Assembly (NCBI GenBank): GCA_021156085.1
Contig: JAJNBC010000002.1
Span: forward strand, 1 to 64,000
DNA: 64,000 bases
Source of the DNA: Gammaproteobacteria bacterium
Lineage (GTDB): Bacteria > Pseudomonadota > Gammaproteobacteria > DSM-16500
Reading direction: 5' to 3'
Below are positions 38,517 to 48,528 of the stretch, piece by piece. The notes beneath the pieces were generated by a model. It had not been told where the DNA came from. It saw nothing but the letters and a program-made list of their open reading frames with translations, and did not search any database. The position numbers and the translations under genes were made by a program. Each line of letters opens with the position of its first letter. The stretch's first letter is position 1.

Positions 38517-38704
38517 CGGGACCCCTTATTACAGTAAGCTATTGTTTCAAAAATAGTTATTCTTTTCACTCTTCTATTGCTTGCTATGGGTAATCCTACT
38601 CCGTAGGCTAGAAATCGTTCATGTATTTTTGTGTATAATAGGGGTATGGCTGCCGAGGGTGTTGGGTGTCATTTTCCTGAAAGTAATAAAGAGAGGTAAT
38701 AAGT

Positions 38705-40231
38705 ATGGCTCAACCAAGAAGTGAGAAAAATAATTCTGGGGAAGAAGAAAAAGAAGAAAGGTCCCTAGATGAGAAATTGGAAGAACAAGTTAAGCGCTTA
38801 GCGGATTATCATCCTCAATCCCTGCCTAAGGACCTACAGCCAATTCGAGACAATATTTGTCTTGCAGCGCTGGAAAATGGATTTTCAGAGAAAGAAAAAA
38901 TAGAATTGTTTAATTTGTTGGTACTTTTTGAGAATGCCTTACAACAAGAAGAAGCCATTCCTAGCTTCATAGAAAAATTAGAGTCTCTAAAAAAGGAGCA
39001 TCTAAGCGCTACTCAAAGTGATTTCATACGAAGTTTATTTTGGATAGCAGCAGGGGTTTTGCTTATGGCGGCTGCCGGCCCTGCTTTAGTTTTATTAATA
39101 AGTTTAGCTCATGTTTCAGCAGTGTCGGCGGGTGCAGGCGCGCTGCTGACTATAGGGTTAGGCATGTTGAGTGTCTGTAAAGGCTGCCATTTTTTATCTT
39201 CTACTTACGAAAAAAAGGCTGAGGCTCTTTTTGAGCCTGCATACAGTTTATTTCAAAAGAAAATCCGAGGAAGGAGTGCGGAAGTATTGGCAAATAGAGA
39301 AGAATCCCAGGCGCTATCATCACCACAAAAGAAGAAGTTAAAAGTGGTAAGAATAGAGGAAAAAACTAAGATTGACCCGGGTCTAACTTCAGACACCGCA
39401 GACGTGGTGTTTTTAATAAATTGTGATTCTGATGAGATCCGCCGTAGCTCGCCTTCTTTCACCAACCGCCAATTCCATCTGTGTCAACTGCAACCTCGGA
39501 AGGAGTCCGTCTCTCAGGATGCTATATGGCGATCCCAAAGGTTTCAAAATGGGTGGAGAGAGGTTGACGACCCCAGTTTATTCGAATATGAAACCTCCTG
39601 CGGTGGTATCATTGAAAATACGTTGTTTGTTGTTTTTTCTAATAAGATAAATTCTCTTGAAGCCCTCTTACAGTTAAAAGAGAAACTCATGCAGTATGCA
39701 GATCAACATAATTTAGGAGTTTTTTTATGCGGAGCTTCGTTCCAAGGCCTTATCCCAGAGATCCTGGCACAATTAGAAGAGAGCGACTGTCAAATTGACT
39801 TAACTGAAGCTGAGAAACGTTCGGCTTGTATGGAGATGACTATATCCAACAAAGAACAATTAAAAGGATGGAGAAAGAGGGAGCACGGCTCTACTGAAAA
39901 GTTATTTGTATTTATAGAAGATGGGCAACTGAGTTATGCTAGGGCAAGCGATGGGCAAGTAAGAAAAACTGGCCTTCCCTCTCCTAAAGGACCAGGGGGC
40001 AGCGATCAAGATATTAGTGCAAAGGGTTTAGATCTTGAAATAAAATTCCAAATTTTGAAAATGGCATGCCGGGCGGGCCATGTTCAACTTCGGCAAAATA
40101 TCTCTTATTCTGTTTCTTTTGATTCAAGCGAAGTATTGCTACAAAAAATAGAAAAAAGAATTGCGCAGAGAAAAGAGGAAAGAGCGAGGAATGAAAAACC
40201 TCAGTCCCACCGTAATAAGCCACCTCGATGA
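38705..40231 (+). CDS. Orphan 508-residue protein with a membrane hairpin
   Basis: I do not recognise a family. The protein starts with a charged, probably coiled segment (about 1-100), has two adjacent hydrophobic stretches at about 109-135 and 137-160 (LFWIAAGVLLMAAAGPALVL, GAGALLTIGLGMLSVC) that would form a membrane hairpin, and a soluble C-terminal part of about 350 residues with strands such as DVVFLINCDSDEI and NTLFVVFSNKI. The C-terminus is very basic and polar (RKEERARNEKPQSHRNKPPR). AGAGAGG precedes the ATG. It lies between apaH and other lineage-specific genes, so an effector role is possible, without direct evidence. Confidence 0.7.
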   Translation: MAQPRSEKNNSGEEEKEERSLDEKLEEQVKRLADYHPQSLPKDLQPIRDNICLAALENGFSEKEKIELFNLLVLFENALQQEEAIPSFIEKLESLKKEHLSATQSDFIRSLFWIAAGVLLMAAAGPALVLLISLAHVSAVSAGAGALLTIGLGMLSVCKGCHFLSSTYEKKAEALFEPAYSLFQKKIRGRSAEVLANREESQALSSPQKKKLKVVRIEEKTKIDPGLTSDTADVVFLINCDSDEIRRSSPSFTNRQFHLCQLQPRKESVSQDAIWRSQRFQNGWREVDDPSLFEYETSCGGIIENTLFVVFSNKINSLEALLQLKEKLMQYADQHNLGVFLCGASFQGLIPEILAQLEESDCQIDLTEAEKRSACMEMTISNKEQLKGWRKREHGSTEKLFVFIEDGQLSYARASDGQVRKTGLPSPKGPGGSDQDISAKGLDLEIKFQILKMACRAGHVQLRQNISYSVSFDSSEVLLQKIEKRIAQRKEERARNEKPQSHRNKPPR

Positions 40232-40323
40232 AGCCACTACCTCATGCAGGGACAATTCGCTATGGGGTGTCATCTAGAACTCTTCTAATTCACTGACAGA
40301 ATTAAAGGTCTTGCGACTATTTT

Positions 40324-42100
40324 CTATGGTTTTTTAGGCTTAATTAGGGGTTGAGCCTGTTGTTGTTTTTGTGATTCGAGTTTTACGAGTGCTTTTTCAA
40401 GCGTAATTTTAGAAGCTGTCCTTCCCAGACTGAAAAAGCCAGAATTTCTATGGGTATTAATGACCGGTGATTCCAGGTAGTTTTTATAAATTGCAATTTT
40501 TTTATCTATATCGGGCTCTAGGTTGGCTAAGAGTTTGATATTAGAAAAAAACTCAATTTTTAGATTATTTAACTCAGATTTTTCTTTTTCAGTGTATTTA
40601 TTAAAATAAGAAAGAAATCGACTTGTCCTGGTCTGTGGGTCATTGATTTTTGCTATTTTTTCGAATTGACGTGTAATAGAGTCTAATTTTTCTTCGGTAT
40701 TCTTTATTACTTTCTCTCTTCTTTCTCCCTGTGCTATGTTTTTTATATTTTCTAAGACTTCTTGACATGTGGCTATTATCTGCTGACTTTCCATTTTGCT
40801 CATTTCTTCTAGTAGAGATGTTGCCGCTTGTGTTATTTCCTCTGTTGGTTTTTCACCTTCTAATAATAAAGATAACCTCGCATTTATTTTTCCAATGAAA
40901 TCCCGAATAGTTTGTTTTTGCGAGTTTATCTCGTTTAAAGCAACTTCTTCTATACCTTGAGAAACCTTTTGTGCACGTATTTCTTGTTCGATTTTTTCTA
41001 TTTTTTCTAGTAAGCTTACTCCTTTTTTACTTATTATCCTTTCTGTACTTTGGATTATAAGTAGCTGATCTCTTTTTGATTTCCGGAGGGCTTCGGCCTC
41101 GGCGGCTGCTTTAGCTTCTGCTTCTGCATTTAATTTGGCCTTTTCTTCTTCTACGGCCTGGAGCTTCTCTAAAAATTTTTCTACTTTCTCCACTATCTTT
41201 TCGGATAAGATTTTGTGGAGGTGGGATCGTGTCGGCTGCGGCTTACCGTCGATGTAGGAGGTGATTTTCTCATTTTGCAAGCTAATTTGGTGTAATATTT
41301 TGAAATCTGGAGATTTTTTATCGTGAATTTCAATATAAAATCGGCTTGGATCTTGAGTGCTGACGCCACAATAAATATAGTATTCGGGGTCTTCTATGCT
41401 ATGATATTTGCTAGGATTTGATGCTAAATTTTTCTTTTAAGTAAGAATTTTGATTGATTACAGTAGCTAAGAATAGTGTATCTTCTTGCCATTCTATATT
41501 TGTCTTAATATTGCTTATTTCATAAGAGGTCAGAAAACGAGTGGGAAAAAGCAAATTAATTAAATCGTGCATCCGTTTTAGCTGCTCAGGGTTTAGATTA
41601 CTGTTCTTAAAAACTCTCTTGATGTTTTTAGCATTCGAATCTGCCGTGTTTCCGACATCTTGAATATGGATGCCAGCCAACTCACAGAATTGTTCTCTTA
41701 GTTGGGCTACCATTAATCCTTTCACCCAGGCGTGTTCCGGATTTTGCGAAAAAAGATCATTTTGAGCATTATTTCCGGCTTGATAAGCTTGAGGATTTTT
41801 TAATCGGTTCTGTAATTGCTGTCTAGCTTCGTTGAAAATTTTGAAAGCATGGTTTATTCGGTCTTTTTTTTGGGGTTCTGCCCCTGAATGCTTATCAGGA
41901 TGAAGGAGTAGAGCACGTTTTCTATAGGCTTGGTTTAAATTGTCCTCAGTGAAATCTTCTTCCTTAGGAGATAAACCTACAATTTCCTTCATTTGATCTA
42001 TTGTCAAAGGAGGTAGCGGAGCATCCTTTTCTAGAAAGGGAGCAATATTAAGAATTTCTTCGAGGATAGCCTCAGCAGGCGTTTTTTCACTAGAAAACAT
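40324..42100 (-). pseudogene. J-domain and coiled-coil protein, split by a frameshift
   Basis: Two adjacent frames appear to be one gene of about 580 residues. The 5' frame (42100-41411, 229 residues) has a J-domain at about 30-100 (LNQAYRKRALLLHPDKHSGAEP; the HPD motif needed to stimulate Hsp70 is intact) and ends LKEKFSIKS. In the next frame, with no usable start codon, the reading continues LASNPSKYHSIEDPEYYIYCGVS...FYIEIHD... into the 3' frame, which has an alanine/glutamate-rich coiled coil (KLNAEAEAKAAAEAEALRKS) and runs to 40324. Removing one base from the A5 run (T-run 41429-41433 on the + strand) joins them. AAGGAG and a promoter precede the start. If the frameshift is real, a J-domain-only protein is still made. 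Confidence 0.75.
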
Positions 42101-42132
42101 AAAAAATCTCCTTTCTAGGGTTTATAAAGAAT

Positions 42133-42162
42133 AGTATAGCCAGTTATTTTTTTTTTGATCAA
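42133..42162 (-). promoter_or_regulatory. Promoter of the J-domain gene
   Basis: On the minus strand TTGATC (42162-42157) and TATACT (42138-42133) are 18 bases apart. It lies in the 239-base region shared with the divergent SecA-like gene. No equally clear promoter is seen for the SecA-like gene. Confidence 0.6.
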
Positions 42163-42339
42163 GAAAATCAAAAAAAAGAGGCAAGTTGGTGAATTTTAAA
42201 TAAAAACAAATGCCTAAGAGCCTATCTTTAATTCTCCCCATGTGTTATTATTGCTCATTTTTTAAAATGTAAGAGTTTTATAAAAATTAAGAAAACTTCA
42301 ACCTTTAGGTAATGGGAACATATATACCACGGGAGGCGT

Positions 42340-45300
42340 ATGCAAAGATTACATACTAAAGAACAGCTGCTATCCTGGCATAGGCCATTACCTGGCGGGA
42401 CTGAGGAAATAAAAATTGATTATGAATGTGAATGCCATGATTTATCAGAATTTTTAACAAATCTGGGTAAGCATTATGGTCACCTGCCTAGGGATAAAAG
42501 ACCGCGGTTGATTTTAGGAAGTCGATGGTCATCGCCGCTTTCGGGAACATTCCAAGCGATAACACGCTGTGCGAAAGGTACCCGAGCCGCCCTACCTTTT
42601 TCTGAACTCATCCTAGGTGAAGTAAATGAGCAGCATCTGGTGCGGGAGGCTGGAGAAAAAGAATTGACTGATATGATTGTGGCGCTTAATGAGACGCCTA
42701 TTCAACGGTTGTATTTTAAGTTCAGTTGTGTAATTTCAGATGTAATGATAGCTATTTTGCAAAAACCAGAAATTAATTTAATTCACTATCTTTTTATTAC
42801 AACAGATGTACTCGATTCTAGCGATATGCGTTGGCAACGAATGAAGGCAGCTTATTTTGACTTTCAAAAAACAACTGCTCCATATAGAAATCGTTATAAT
42901 TTAACATTACTTAGGCAGCTTCCGTTTTTTGAAGAAGAAAAAAAAGAAGGCGACAATAACGAGGAATACAACGATTCGTCTGCGCCAAAAATAAAATTAA
43001 AAGAATTGATAGTACGGTATCAGCATGGCCAAGCACATGATCCTACCTATGATCAATTTATTAATATTGAAGCGCAACATATAGAGCAGGAAGAAGCTCA
43101 AGAAGCAATAGTGATAGAAGAAGCGATAGTTGAGCAACAGCAAGGAATAGAAGAGAAACAAGAAGAAGAACAGCATTATAACGACCTAAGCTATATTGAT
43201 TATCATCAGTTTATCCAAGACTATTGTCCTTATGGGAAGGGTAAAGACGTAGTTCATAATACACCGCAGGGATACTACAAGATTGTAGAAACGGAATTGT
43301 TTGCCTCCCAGGCTTTATCTGCCTCCTGTGCTGGCGCAATCAGTTTTCTATCCCCTACAGCGGCCACTGTCATTTCAAGCCATATTTCTGTCTTTTCATC
43401 GTTAAATTTCGATAATTTACCGCTGTATTTCCAAAAGAAGGTGATTCCAGGGAAGGGGCGAATATTAGACTATGATGAATATACAGATCCTCGAGAAACA
43501 AATCCTTATACGCCCCTGCCGGCATTGAAGCATGACACGCGTTGTGCACCTATTTTTAAGGTTGAATTGAAAATTATTTATCAACAGCAGGTAGGAGGTC
43601 CATATGATGACTATGTGGCTTTTATTCACCGACATGAAAAGCATTTAATTAATATATTCATTTTGTATGGTGATGAAGGATTGCGTTTATTTCATGAATA
43701 TTTGCAGTTGTTCGAAGGTTGGTTGAAGTATCGCCTTAGAGAGTGTTTGATAGAGAATTATCTTAACCATTTCCCCCATTGGGATCATTTTTTAAATGAG
43801 GGCTTTCGTGCCTGTCTCGAGCAGATTGCTCAGTATGAGCCTCCAAAGCAGGATTGTTTGATACGTTTTCTTGAACGCACCGGTTCTTCCCACCATAATT
43901 TGCAGGATACTGTGCGCGGTTTTGAAGTGTTTTGGGAAGAATGGTTAGCCATGAGTCGAGCGCAGAAAGTCGATCCTAGTCGTCTTGCTGGAGGAGGATG
44001 GGGGGATTGGGAGACGGGTTGCGGTCATCCATTAGTCTATATGGAAAGGTTAATTACAATACTTAGAAATGCACGCAATTTAGATGAGCAACTTAAGTGT
44101 TTCCGTGGCGAAGAGATTAGACAGACTAGCTTGAATACTTATGGTGTGTTTCTGGCTTCAAAGTATGAAAATTTTAAAGTTATTTCTCGAGAAAAAATGA
44201 GATTGACACTAAAAGAAGCTTTTTATTCTCCTCGGCAGCCGGTGTATGCGGTAACGCTGGAGGGTATAGCGGAAGAGACAAGTGAAAAAAAATGTTTTTG
44301 GTTATATCGATTTATTGGACAACAACAAGTAGGCATTTCTATTGATATCTATAGTAATGCATTAGAGAAATTGATAAAGAACAAGCAAGAAAATAGTTAT
44401 ACGATTGGATTTATTGCATTATTGTTTGTCACACATGAACGGTACTGTAGCGAACCTCCTCTTTCTGTTCTTCTTGAAGAGATAGGTCAATGCATTTCTG
44501 AAGATAGTGCATTCTGCCAGCCCATAAAAAACTTTCTATTTGATCTCTACAAAAAAGGCCATCGATTCAATTCGGCTGAAGGTCTCCTTCTTATTGATTA
44601 TATTAATGAGCAGAGAAAAAAGGAGGCCTCTCATTTTCAAGACGCGCTAAAGATCTTGTCTAACGACTTACAAGCAGATCAACGTGCCACTTTGATAAAA
44701 TTATACGAAGAAGCTCAGCCAGGTGGCGAAGCGTTTGTTGTGGGTAATAATTTTAAGAGAACGGAAGAAATTAATCAGGCATTGTCTCAGCTAGGAGAAT
44801 CCTCTCTAGCCTATTGTTTGAGAGAAAAAGTAAAAGCACTTCAAGATTTTTCTTCTATTTCTGTCGAACAAGTTGTGCAATTAATTCCCCTAATGAATAG
44901 AGTGATGGCACAGCCCTTTGTTCAAAAGCAGGCTCAAGAATTCATTGCTTTATTTGAGCCGGTTAGTTTCAAAACCTGTTCCGATCTACAGCATTTGTTC
45001 TCGGTGCTTGAGCAGATGGCGGGACGATCATATTTATCTATTTTAAAAGCATTTTTTTCAGATAAAGAGAGTGTTGAAAACCCAGAAAATTATCATGCGT
45101 TACTCGAAATAATACGTGATGCACATGCAGCAGTTTTGCCGACGCTCTATATTGAAAAAATCGTTAGGATAAGTACTGCGTGCCCTTCTACTAACCTCGA
45201 GGAGGTACTGACTTGGGTAAAAACGATTTATAAAATAGATCAAAGCGATGCCTTACTGCACTGGATTATGACAGAGAAGATTTTATCCTTAGAGATGGCA

Positions 45301-48300
45301 GTGCAGATGATGCAATATACAAAAGCTTGTGTACGCCATCGTGAGACAATTAAAAAAATATTCATAAAATTACACGCTCATCCTCCAGAGTTGGAGAATT
45401 TTTTACAAGCTATAGGCAAGTGTTCTTCCCTTAATCAAGAGAAAATATTAGAAATTATTGCATGTAGTGAAGCGGTTTCTGCTAAAAAATCAAGTGATGA
45501 TAGGATTGATTACCAGACGTTTATTTGGAAAATGAGGGAATTTAAGGACAGGGAATTGCACGAGCTTCATCAATTTTTTGATGATCATAGAGTGGCAATA
45601 CCTTGTCTGGCGCGGGCGCTGGAATCGCGGCATGGTCAAACTATGGCGTCTTTTTTAGACCAGCTCGAAAAATCACCTTTTGGTGAACGTGATAATGCCC
45701 AGCATTTTGATATTAGCCAAGTGGAACGCGTGGTAAATGGTTTATATGATATGCGTCGAAAAGAGGTCTATCCGTATGCATATCGTAAGCAAGTCATGGA
45801 AGCATTTTTATTTGTTAATGAGGTAGGCTACCGCTTAAAAATTTATAATGGCAAATCTGTTGTGGAGCTGTCTAATTCCGAGATTAAAGCATTATTTCAA
45901 GAGATGCGGAGTAATAAACTTCGTTCTTCTTTTAGTTATTTAACACAATTTCAGCGTCGTCTCTGTGCATTAAGTTTGATACGGGAAGCTATGTATCGCA
46001 TCACCTCAGAATTTCCTTATTCTACGCAAATCATTGCGGTGATTGACTGCATGATGCATGAATGTAGTGTGCTCTCCGAGATTAAAACTGGGCAAGGTAA
46101 AAGTTTAATAGATGCTATGAAAACAGCGTTATTGTGGTTGGATGGAGTTGCTTATAATAGTACCGCAGCGACTGTGGATGCAAAACGCGATCTGGAAATG
46201 TATAGCCCATTTTTTTCTCTCTTGGGGATTGACCCTGCGAAAATGCCCATTACTTCTCAGTCGCGTTTTGAAGATTGTAAAGCCGATGGGGCAAACTACG
46301 GTACGATGTCACAGTTTGCATTATTTCATATGCGATCAAAAGCCGATGGTCGCGAAATGGGCCAGCGAGAGGAAAAGAAAGAAGAACATGAGGGTTATAA
46401 TCCTGTTGTTTCCTTAGTGATGAATGAATCTGATTATACGACCCTAGAGGATACAGTGATTTACCGTTTAGCCATGTCCAATGCAGAAGGAGTGGGCGTT
46501 GGTAATGAATGGATATATGCAGAGATTAATGCATTTGTGCTTCAGTGCCCTGAATTTAAAGTAAATAACACGAGTAAAACATACGATATTCTTAAGCTTA
46601 AACAATTTTTGAAAAATGCTGCCCGTCGTCATCAAAAATCACCTCGTATTGTAGAGAAATTTTCAGATGAAAGATTGCTTAAGTGGATTGAGTCTGCGAT
46701 TTTGGTGAACTATAGCTTACGTGAAAATGTTGATTATGTGGTATACCCTCCAAGAGAGGAACCTCCTGAAGAAAAACAAGTGGGTGGTGTGGTAAGGCTG
46801 ATACGCTCCGCTAAAATTTTAGCGAAAGATGGTAAAGTGACCGAGACTCAATACGGCAATGGTATGCATCAATTGTTGCATGCCAAATTAAATACAGATG
46901 GTGGTAAAGATGAATTTGCTATTGAGCAAGAAAATAAGACGATTATTTCTATCAACCATGTAGTCATGATTCGTTATTTTTTAGCACGAGGACGGATTTG
47001 GGGCTCATCAGCAACGCTGGGGGATGAGTCAGAAATAGAGCGGCAGTGTTTAAAATATGGTTTTGCATGTACAAGAATAGAGCCACATCAACCGAAAAAT
47101 GTGCGAATATTTGATTCAATCATCCTTCCTGATGAGTTTCAGCATTTTCAAGCTATTTTGAAGGTGATTGAAAGAGCACAGAAGGAAAAACCTGCTGCCC
47201 CAGTTTTAGTATTTTTAAAAGATATTGATACAGCGAAGCGGTTTTTTAAGGAATTAGCCAGAGAAAAAAATAAGCAATTGTATACGGGTGTCAAGTCTTC
47301 TGGGAAATCTGAAGAAGAGGTAGTATGGCAAGCGGCACAACCCGGCACTGTGACTGTAACCACTGCTGCATTGGGACGAAACACCGATATTTTATATGAT
47401 AAAAAAAGAGACGGCTTGATCGTTATTAACGGCTTTACTGATACTCCCCGGAAAAGTGCTCAACGCGACGGTAGAACGGATCGTCAAGGTTCAGGGGGTG
47501 AAGTCCATCATATTTTTAATGAAAAAGATTTGAATGGAAGAACACTTGAGCAAGTGGCGCAACAATTAAAGCAAGAGGCTGATCGTAAAAGTCAGTTTAA
47601 TGATGAATTATATGGTGTAATTGGAGTTTTTTTAGAATGCGCCAGTACGCAGTCTGGAAGATTTTTCAGAGAACAGTGGGCAGATTTTAGTGCGAGGCTA
47701 GAATTGCGTTATCGAGCGTCAAGATTAGCGGGTGAGTATCGCTTAGAAAATTTTGTTCAAGAAGCAGTGCGAGATTTTAATGGGATGTTTGCAAAACAAG
47801 AGGTAGTAGTAACGGAAAAACAAGTTTTAGACGTGGTTTTACGTACCTATCCTCAAGTCGAACCTGCGGTGGCTGTTGAAGATAAACGAAAGGTTAAAAT
47901 GGAGGATTGCGTGCCCTCCCATATCATTATGCAAGCCCTTTTCCCCTCATTCTTAAAAGCAGAAGATGAGCGTCTTAAAACTGAAGCCGGTAATGATTAT
48001 CAGAAAAAAGCGCTGTCTGATTTGAAGCAATCGTTAACGCATGCATTGGGAAATTATTCAGAAAATGAATGGTGGGTGAATGACAATAGAAAAGAAGCAG
48101 CTCAAAAATTAATTCGAGAAATAAACCAAGCCCACAATAGTACTGCTATTATGGAGCTGCTTCAAACTGAACAGCTTGCTATGATGAAAACAGATATTGC
48201 AGAGAATAAAATTTGCTGGCGGAAGATAAAATCTTTGCATGGAAAGGGTTATAGCCGTTTTCAGCGCGTGGTGAATGAGGGTCTACAGCAAGCCTCAAAT

Positions 48301-48528
48301 ACTGCGCAAATATGCAAGTTATTATTCGGTCAATTACAGGCCCTAGAAGTTTCCGATAAATATAATAGCGCCGTGATTACTGAAAGTATAAATGTTATGA
48401 ATAAGGTAGAACGTGAGGTCCTTTTTAAAAAACAAGAAAATGAAAGCAGGATTCAAGAAGCAGTTGAGGGAAAGATCAAGGAATATCGCGCGAGCGTTTT
48501 AGGGTCTTTAAGTACATGGCGGGCTTAA
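42340..48528 (+). CDS. Giant protein with a SecA-like ATPase core
   Basis: The 2062-residue protein is more than twice the size of SecA. Residues 1 to about 1150 match nothing I know; they include an acidic, glutamine-rich stretch (about 200-300). From about 1150 the SecA motor can be followed: Walker A KTGQGKS (Lys1255), DAKRDLEMYSPFFSLLGI, a Walker B region with NESD at 1362-1365 in place of DE-x-D, a remnant of the preprotein-binding region (LRENVDYVV, GNGMHQLLHAKL, EQENKTIISIN), SSATLGDE at 1556-1563, and second-motor motifs TVTVTTAALGRNTDI (1670-1684) and RDGRTDRQG (1709-1717). The last 300 residues are helical. There is no zinc-binding SecB tail. GGGAGG precedes the ATG. The substrate is unknown; ordinary Sec export is unlikely. 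Confidence 0.85.
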   Translation: MQRLHTKEQLLSWHRPLPGGTEEIKIDYECECHDLSEFLTNLGKHYGHLPRDKRPRLILGSRWSSPLSGTFQAITRCAKGTRAALPFSELILGEVNEQHLVREAGEKELTDMIVALNETPIQRLYFKFSCVISDVMIAILQKPEINLIHYLFITTDVLDSSDMRWQRMKAAYFDFQKTTAPYRNRYNLTLLRQLPFFEEEKKEGDNNEEYNDSSAPKIKLKELIVRYQHGQAHDPTYDQFINIEAQHIEQEEAQEAIVIEEAIVEQQQGIEEKQEEEQHYNDLSYIDYHQFIQDYCPYGKGKDVVHNTPQGYYKIVETELFASQALSASCAGAISFLSPTAATVISSHISVFSSLNFDNLPLYFQKKVIPGKGRILDYDEYTDPRETNPYTPLPALKHDTRCAPIFKVELKIIYQQQVGGPYDDYVAFIHRHEKHLINIFILYGDEGLRLFHEYLQLFEGWLKYRLRECLIENYLNHFPHWDHFLNEGFRACLEQIAQYEPPKQDCLIRFLERTGSSHHNLQDTVRGFEVFWEEWLAMSRAQKVDPSRLAGGGWGDWETGCGHPLVYMERLITILRNARNLDEQLKCFRGEEIRQTSLNTYGVFLASKYENFKVISREKMRLTLKEAFYSPRQPVYAVTLEGIAEETSEKKCFWLYRFIGQQQVGISIDIYSNALEKLIKNKQENSYTIGFIALLFVTHERYCSEPPLSVLLEEIGQCISEDSAFCQPIKNFLFDLYKKGHRFNSAEGLLLIDYINEQRKKEASHFQDALKILSNDLQADQRATLIKLYEEAQPGGEAFVVGNNFKRTEEINQALSQLGESSLAYCLREKVKALQDFSSISVEQVVQLIPLMNRVMAQPFVQKQAQEFIALFEPVSFKTCSDLQHLFSVLEQMAGRSYLSILKAFFSDKESVENPENYHALLEIIRDAHAAVLPTLYIEKIVRISTACPSTNLEEVLTWVKTIYKIDQSDALLHWIMTEKILSLEMAVQMMQYTKACVRHRETIKKIFIKLHAHPPELENFLQAIGKCSSLNQEKILEIIACSEAVSAKKSSDDRIDYQTFIWKMREFKDRELHELHQFFDDHRVAIPCLARALESRHGQTMASFLDQLEKSPFGERDNAQHFDISQVERVVNGLYDMRRKEVYPYAYRKQVMEAFLFVNEVGYRLKIYNGKSVVELSNSEIKALFQEMRSNKLRSSFSYLTQFQRRLCALSLIREAMYRITSEFPYSTQIIAVIDCMMHECSVLSEIKTGQGKSLIDAMKTALLWLDGVAYNSTAATVDAKRDLEMYSPFFSLLGIDPAKMPITSQSRFEDCKADGANYGTMSQFALFHMRSKADGREMGQREEKKEEHEGYNPVVSLVMNESDYTTLEDTVIYRLAMSNAEGVGVGNEWIYAEINAFVLQCPEFKVNNTSKTYDILKLKQFLKNAARRHQKSPRIVEKFSDERLLKWIESAILVNYSLRENVDYVVYPPREEPPEEKQVGGVVRLIRSAKILAKDGKVTETQYGNGMHQLLHAKLNTDGGKDEFAIEQENKTIISINHVVMIRYFLARGRIWGSSATLGDESEIERQCLKYGFACTRIEPHQPKNVRIFDSIILPDEFQHFQAILKVIERAQKEKPAAPVLVFLKDIDTAKRFFKELAREKNKQLYTGVKSSGKSEEEVVWQAAQPGTVTVTTAALGRNTDILYDKKRDGLIVINGFTDTPRKSAQRDGRTDRQGSGGEVHHIFNEKDLNGRTLEQVAQQLKQEADRKSQFNDELYGVIGVFLECASTQSGRFFREQWADFSARLELRYRASRLAGEYRLENFVQEAVRDFNGMFAKQEVVVTEKQVLDVVLRTYPQVEPAVAVEDKRKVKMEDCVPSHIIMQALFPSFLKAEDERLKTEAGNDYQKKALSDLKQSLTHALGNYSENEWWVNDNRKEAAQKLIREINQAHNSTAIMELLQTEQLAMMKTDIAENKICWRKIKSLHGKGYSRFQRVVNEGLQQASNTAQICKLLFGQLQALEVSDKYNSAVITESINVMNKVEREVLFKKQENESRIQEAVEGKIKEYRASVLGSLSTWRA

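Noticed and set aside
42340-48528. Annotation of the giant protein as preprotein translocase SecA
   Set aside because: Size, altered motif II, the missing zinc tail and the large unrelated N-terminal half argue against the housekeeping SecA, which should be encoded elsewhere.
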